Below, piece after piece: positions 14,963 through 16,093 of a stretch of DNA of 16,093 nt (position 1 is its first letter; each line of letters starts with the position of its first letter). A program made the position numbers and the translations under genes. The stretch spans positions 1 through 16,093 of the forward strand of contig JAPKCR010000005.1 in assembly GCA_026421135.1 (NCBI GenBank), given 5' to 3'. The notes below the pieces were generated by a model that saw only the letters and a program-made list of their open reading frames with translations, was not told the origin of the DNA and searched no databases. The DNA comes from Sulfitobacter sp. (GTDB lineage: Bacteria > Pseudomonadota > Alphaproteobacteria > Rhodobacterales > Rhodobacteraceae).

Positions 14963-16060
14963 ATGACGCAGAAACTTTTCACCCCTCTAAAAGTTGGCGC
15001 GATCGAGGCCAAGAACCGTATCGTTATGGCCCCGTTGACCCGCAGCCGCGCCGACAACGACACGGACGAGGTCGGCGATCTGCATGTCGAATATTACGCC
15101 CAACGCGCGGGTGCCGGTATCATCATTACCGAAGCCGCCCAGATCAGCCCCGAAGGCAAAGGGTACATTAAAACCCCCGGCATCTATACCGAAGGTCAGG
15201 TTGCAGCGTGGAAGAAAGTTACTGATGCTGTGCACAAGGCGGGCGGCAAGATCGTCATCCAGCTGTGGCATGTTGGGCGGATCAGCCATGTCGATATCCA
15301 GCCCGATGGCCAGAAACCTGTCGCCCCGTCGACCGTCGCCGCCGATATGAAGACGTTCACAGGCGAGGGCATGGTTCCCACATCCGAGCCGCGTGCCTTG
15401 GGCATCGAAGAGATGCCGCGCATCGTGGACGACTATGTTCACGCGACCAAGATGGCGCAAAAAGCCGGGTTTGACGGGGTCGAAGTGCATGGTGCCAATG
15501 GCTATCTGCTGGATCAATTCATGAAAACCAAGTCCAATAAACGTGATGACGCTTATGGCGGCTCGGTCGAAAACCGTGCGCGTTTGTTGCTTGAGGTACT
15601 GGAAGGCGTGACCCATGCCTGGGACGGTGCCCATGTTGGCCTGCGCCTGTCGCCGTTTTCACCGGCCAATGACATTGCAGATGAAAACCCCCAAGAGACG
15701 TTCGAGTATGTGATCCGCGAATTGAACAAATTCGGGTTGGCCTATTTGCACATGGTCGAAGGATCGACAGGCCAATCACGCGACATCAAAGAAGGCGAGG
15801 ATCTGGCCAAGCTGCGCAAACTGTTTGACGGCGTGTACATGGCCAACAACCTGTACGACCGCGACATGGCTGTAAGTGCGGTTGAGGAGGGCAAGGCCGA
15901 TCTGGTCGCCTTTGGCCGTCCGTACATCGCAAACCCAGACCTTGCCAAACGCCTTGAACGCAACGCGCCGCTAAACGACGGCGATACCAAGACGTTCTAT
16001 GCCGGTGGCAAGGAAGGATATACTGACTATCCTTTCCTGGAACAGATCGCCGCTGAATAA
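14963..16060 (+). CDS. Old Yellow Enzyme family flavin ene-reductase (NemA-like)
   Basis: This 365-residue FMN enzyme uses NAD(P)H to reduce activated C=C bonds (enals, enones, maleimides) and in some members nitro compounds or nitrate esters. It forms a single TIM barrel. The family marks are LFTPLKVGAIEAKNRIVMAP with Thr26 in PLTRSR, IQLWHVGRISH at 99-109, the substrate-binding pair His176 and Asn179 with the proton donor Tyr181 in EVHGANGYLLDQF, and the phosphate-binding end FGRPYIANPDL at 318-328. Length is typical of the NemA/classical group. The ATG at 14963 (MTQKLFTPL) is preferred over one at 14927, which has no ribosome site and would add a basic tail; a weak ACGGA lies before 14963. 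No TetR-type repressor such as NemR is next to it. It follows tgt by 107 bases, probably with its own promoter. Confidence 0.93.
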   Translation: MTQKLFTPLKVGAIEAKNRIVMAPLTRSRADNDTDEVGDLHVEYYAQRAGAGIIITEAAQISPEGKGYIKTPGIYTEGQVAAWKKVTDAVHKAGGKIVIQLWHVGRISHVDIQPDGQKPVAPSTVAADMKTFTGEGMVPTSEPRALGIEEMPRIVDDYVHATKMAQKAGFDGVEVHGANGYLLDQFMKTKSNKRDDAYGGSVENRARLLLEVLEGVTHAWDGAHVGLRLSPFSPANDIADENPQETFEYVIRELNKFGLAYLHMVEGSTGQSRDIKEGEDLAKLRKLFDGVYMANNLYDRDMAVSAVEEGKADLVAFGRPYIANPDLAKRLERNAPLNDGDTKTFYAGGKEGYTDYPFLEQIAAE

Positions 16061-16073
16061 CGCGGTGTTTCCG

Positions 16074-16093
16074 GCCTGCTCGGGGCAGCAGGC
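16074..16093 (+). terminator. Hairpin after the ene-reductase gene (edge of window)
   Basis: GCCTGCT and AGCAGGC are perfect 7-base arms around CGGGGC, starting 14 bases after the stop codon. The window ends exactly at the stem, so whether a T-run follows cannot be seen. Confidence 0.5.

Overview
The window looks like a chromosomal stretch from a marine alphaproteobacterium of the Rhodobacterales (Roseobacter group). The signs are a moderately high GC content judged by eye, an Lrp/AsnC regulator divergent from cysG, a complete C4-dicarboxylate TRAP transporter with its own two-component system, a RimK-type ligase with an extra N-terminal domain, and the protein sequences themselves. The genus cannot be fixed from the sequence alone. 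There is no tRNA, rRNA, CRISPR array, insertion sequence or prophage gene. No gap without a gene exceeds 300 bases; the largest are 5515-5761 and 10236-10470.

Layout. Positions 1-683 (-) hold the 5' part of cysG (siroheme synthase, cut by the window edge). A divergent Lrp/AsnC regulator (823-1284, +) shares with it an upstream region carrying three inverted repeats. A lone cytochrome P450 (1292-2473, -) converges on the regulator. Divergent from the P450, 2534-8932 (+) forms the C4-dicarboxylate uptake block: dctB sensor kinase, dctD response regulator (ATGA overlap), a 247-base control region with repeated GCG-N6-CGC operators, dctP binding protein, a strong terminator between dctP and dctQ, then dctQ and dctM. 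The block ends in a bidirectional terminator shared with tpiA.

The minus strand from 13617 down to 9032 carries, in order of transcription, a stomatin-like SPFH protein and a short NfeD protein (TGATG overlap), a fused RimB-RimK protein, SufT, an A-type Fe-S carrier and triosephosphate isomerase. Divergent from the SPFH gene are tgt (queuosine tRNA modification) and an Old Yellow Enzyme family ene-reductase, with a hairpin at the right edge.

How they work together. DctB senses dicarboxylate outside the cytoplasmic membrane and phosphorylates DctD, which should act at the operators upstream of dctP to control DctPQM, a Na+-coupled importer of succinate, malate or fumarate. The terminator after dctP would give an excess of binding protein over membrane subunits. 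The most notable points are that DctD has lost the Walker A lysine, the GAFTGA sigma54 loop and a probable arginine finger, so it is unlikely to be a normal sigma54 activator; the tandem operators lie one integral number of helical turns apart; and a glutamate ligase (RimK) is fused to the retropepsin-like protease family (RimB) that reverses its reaction.
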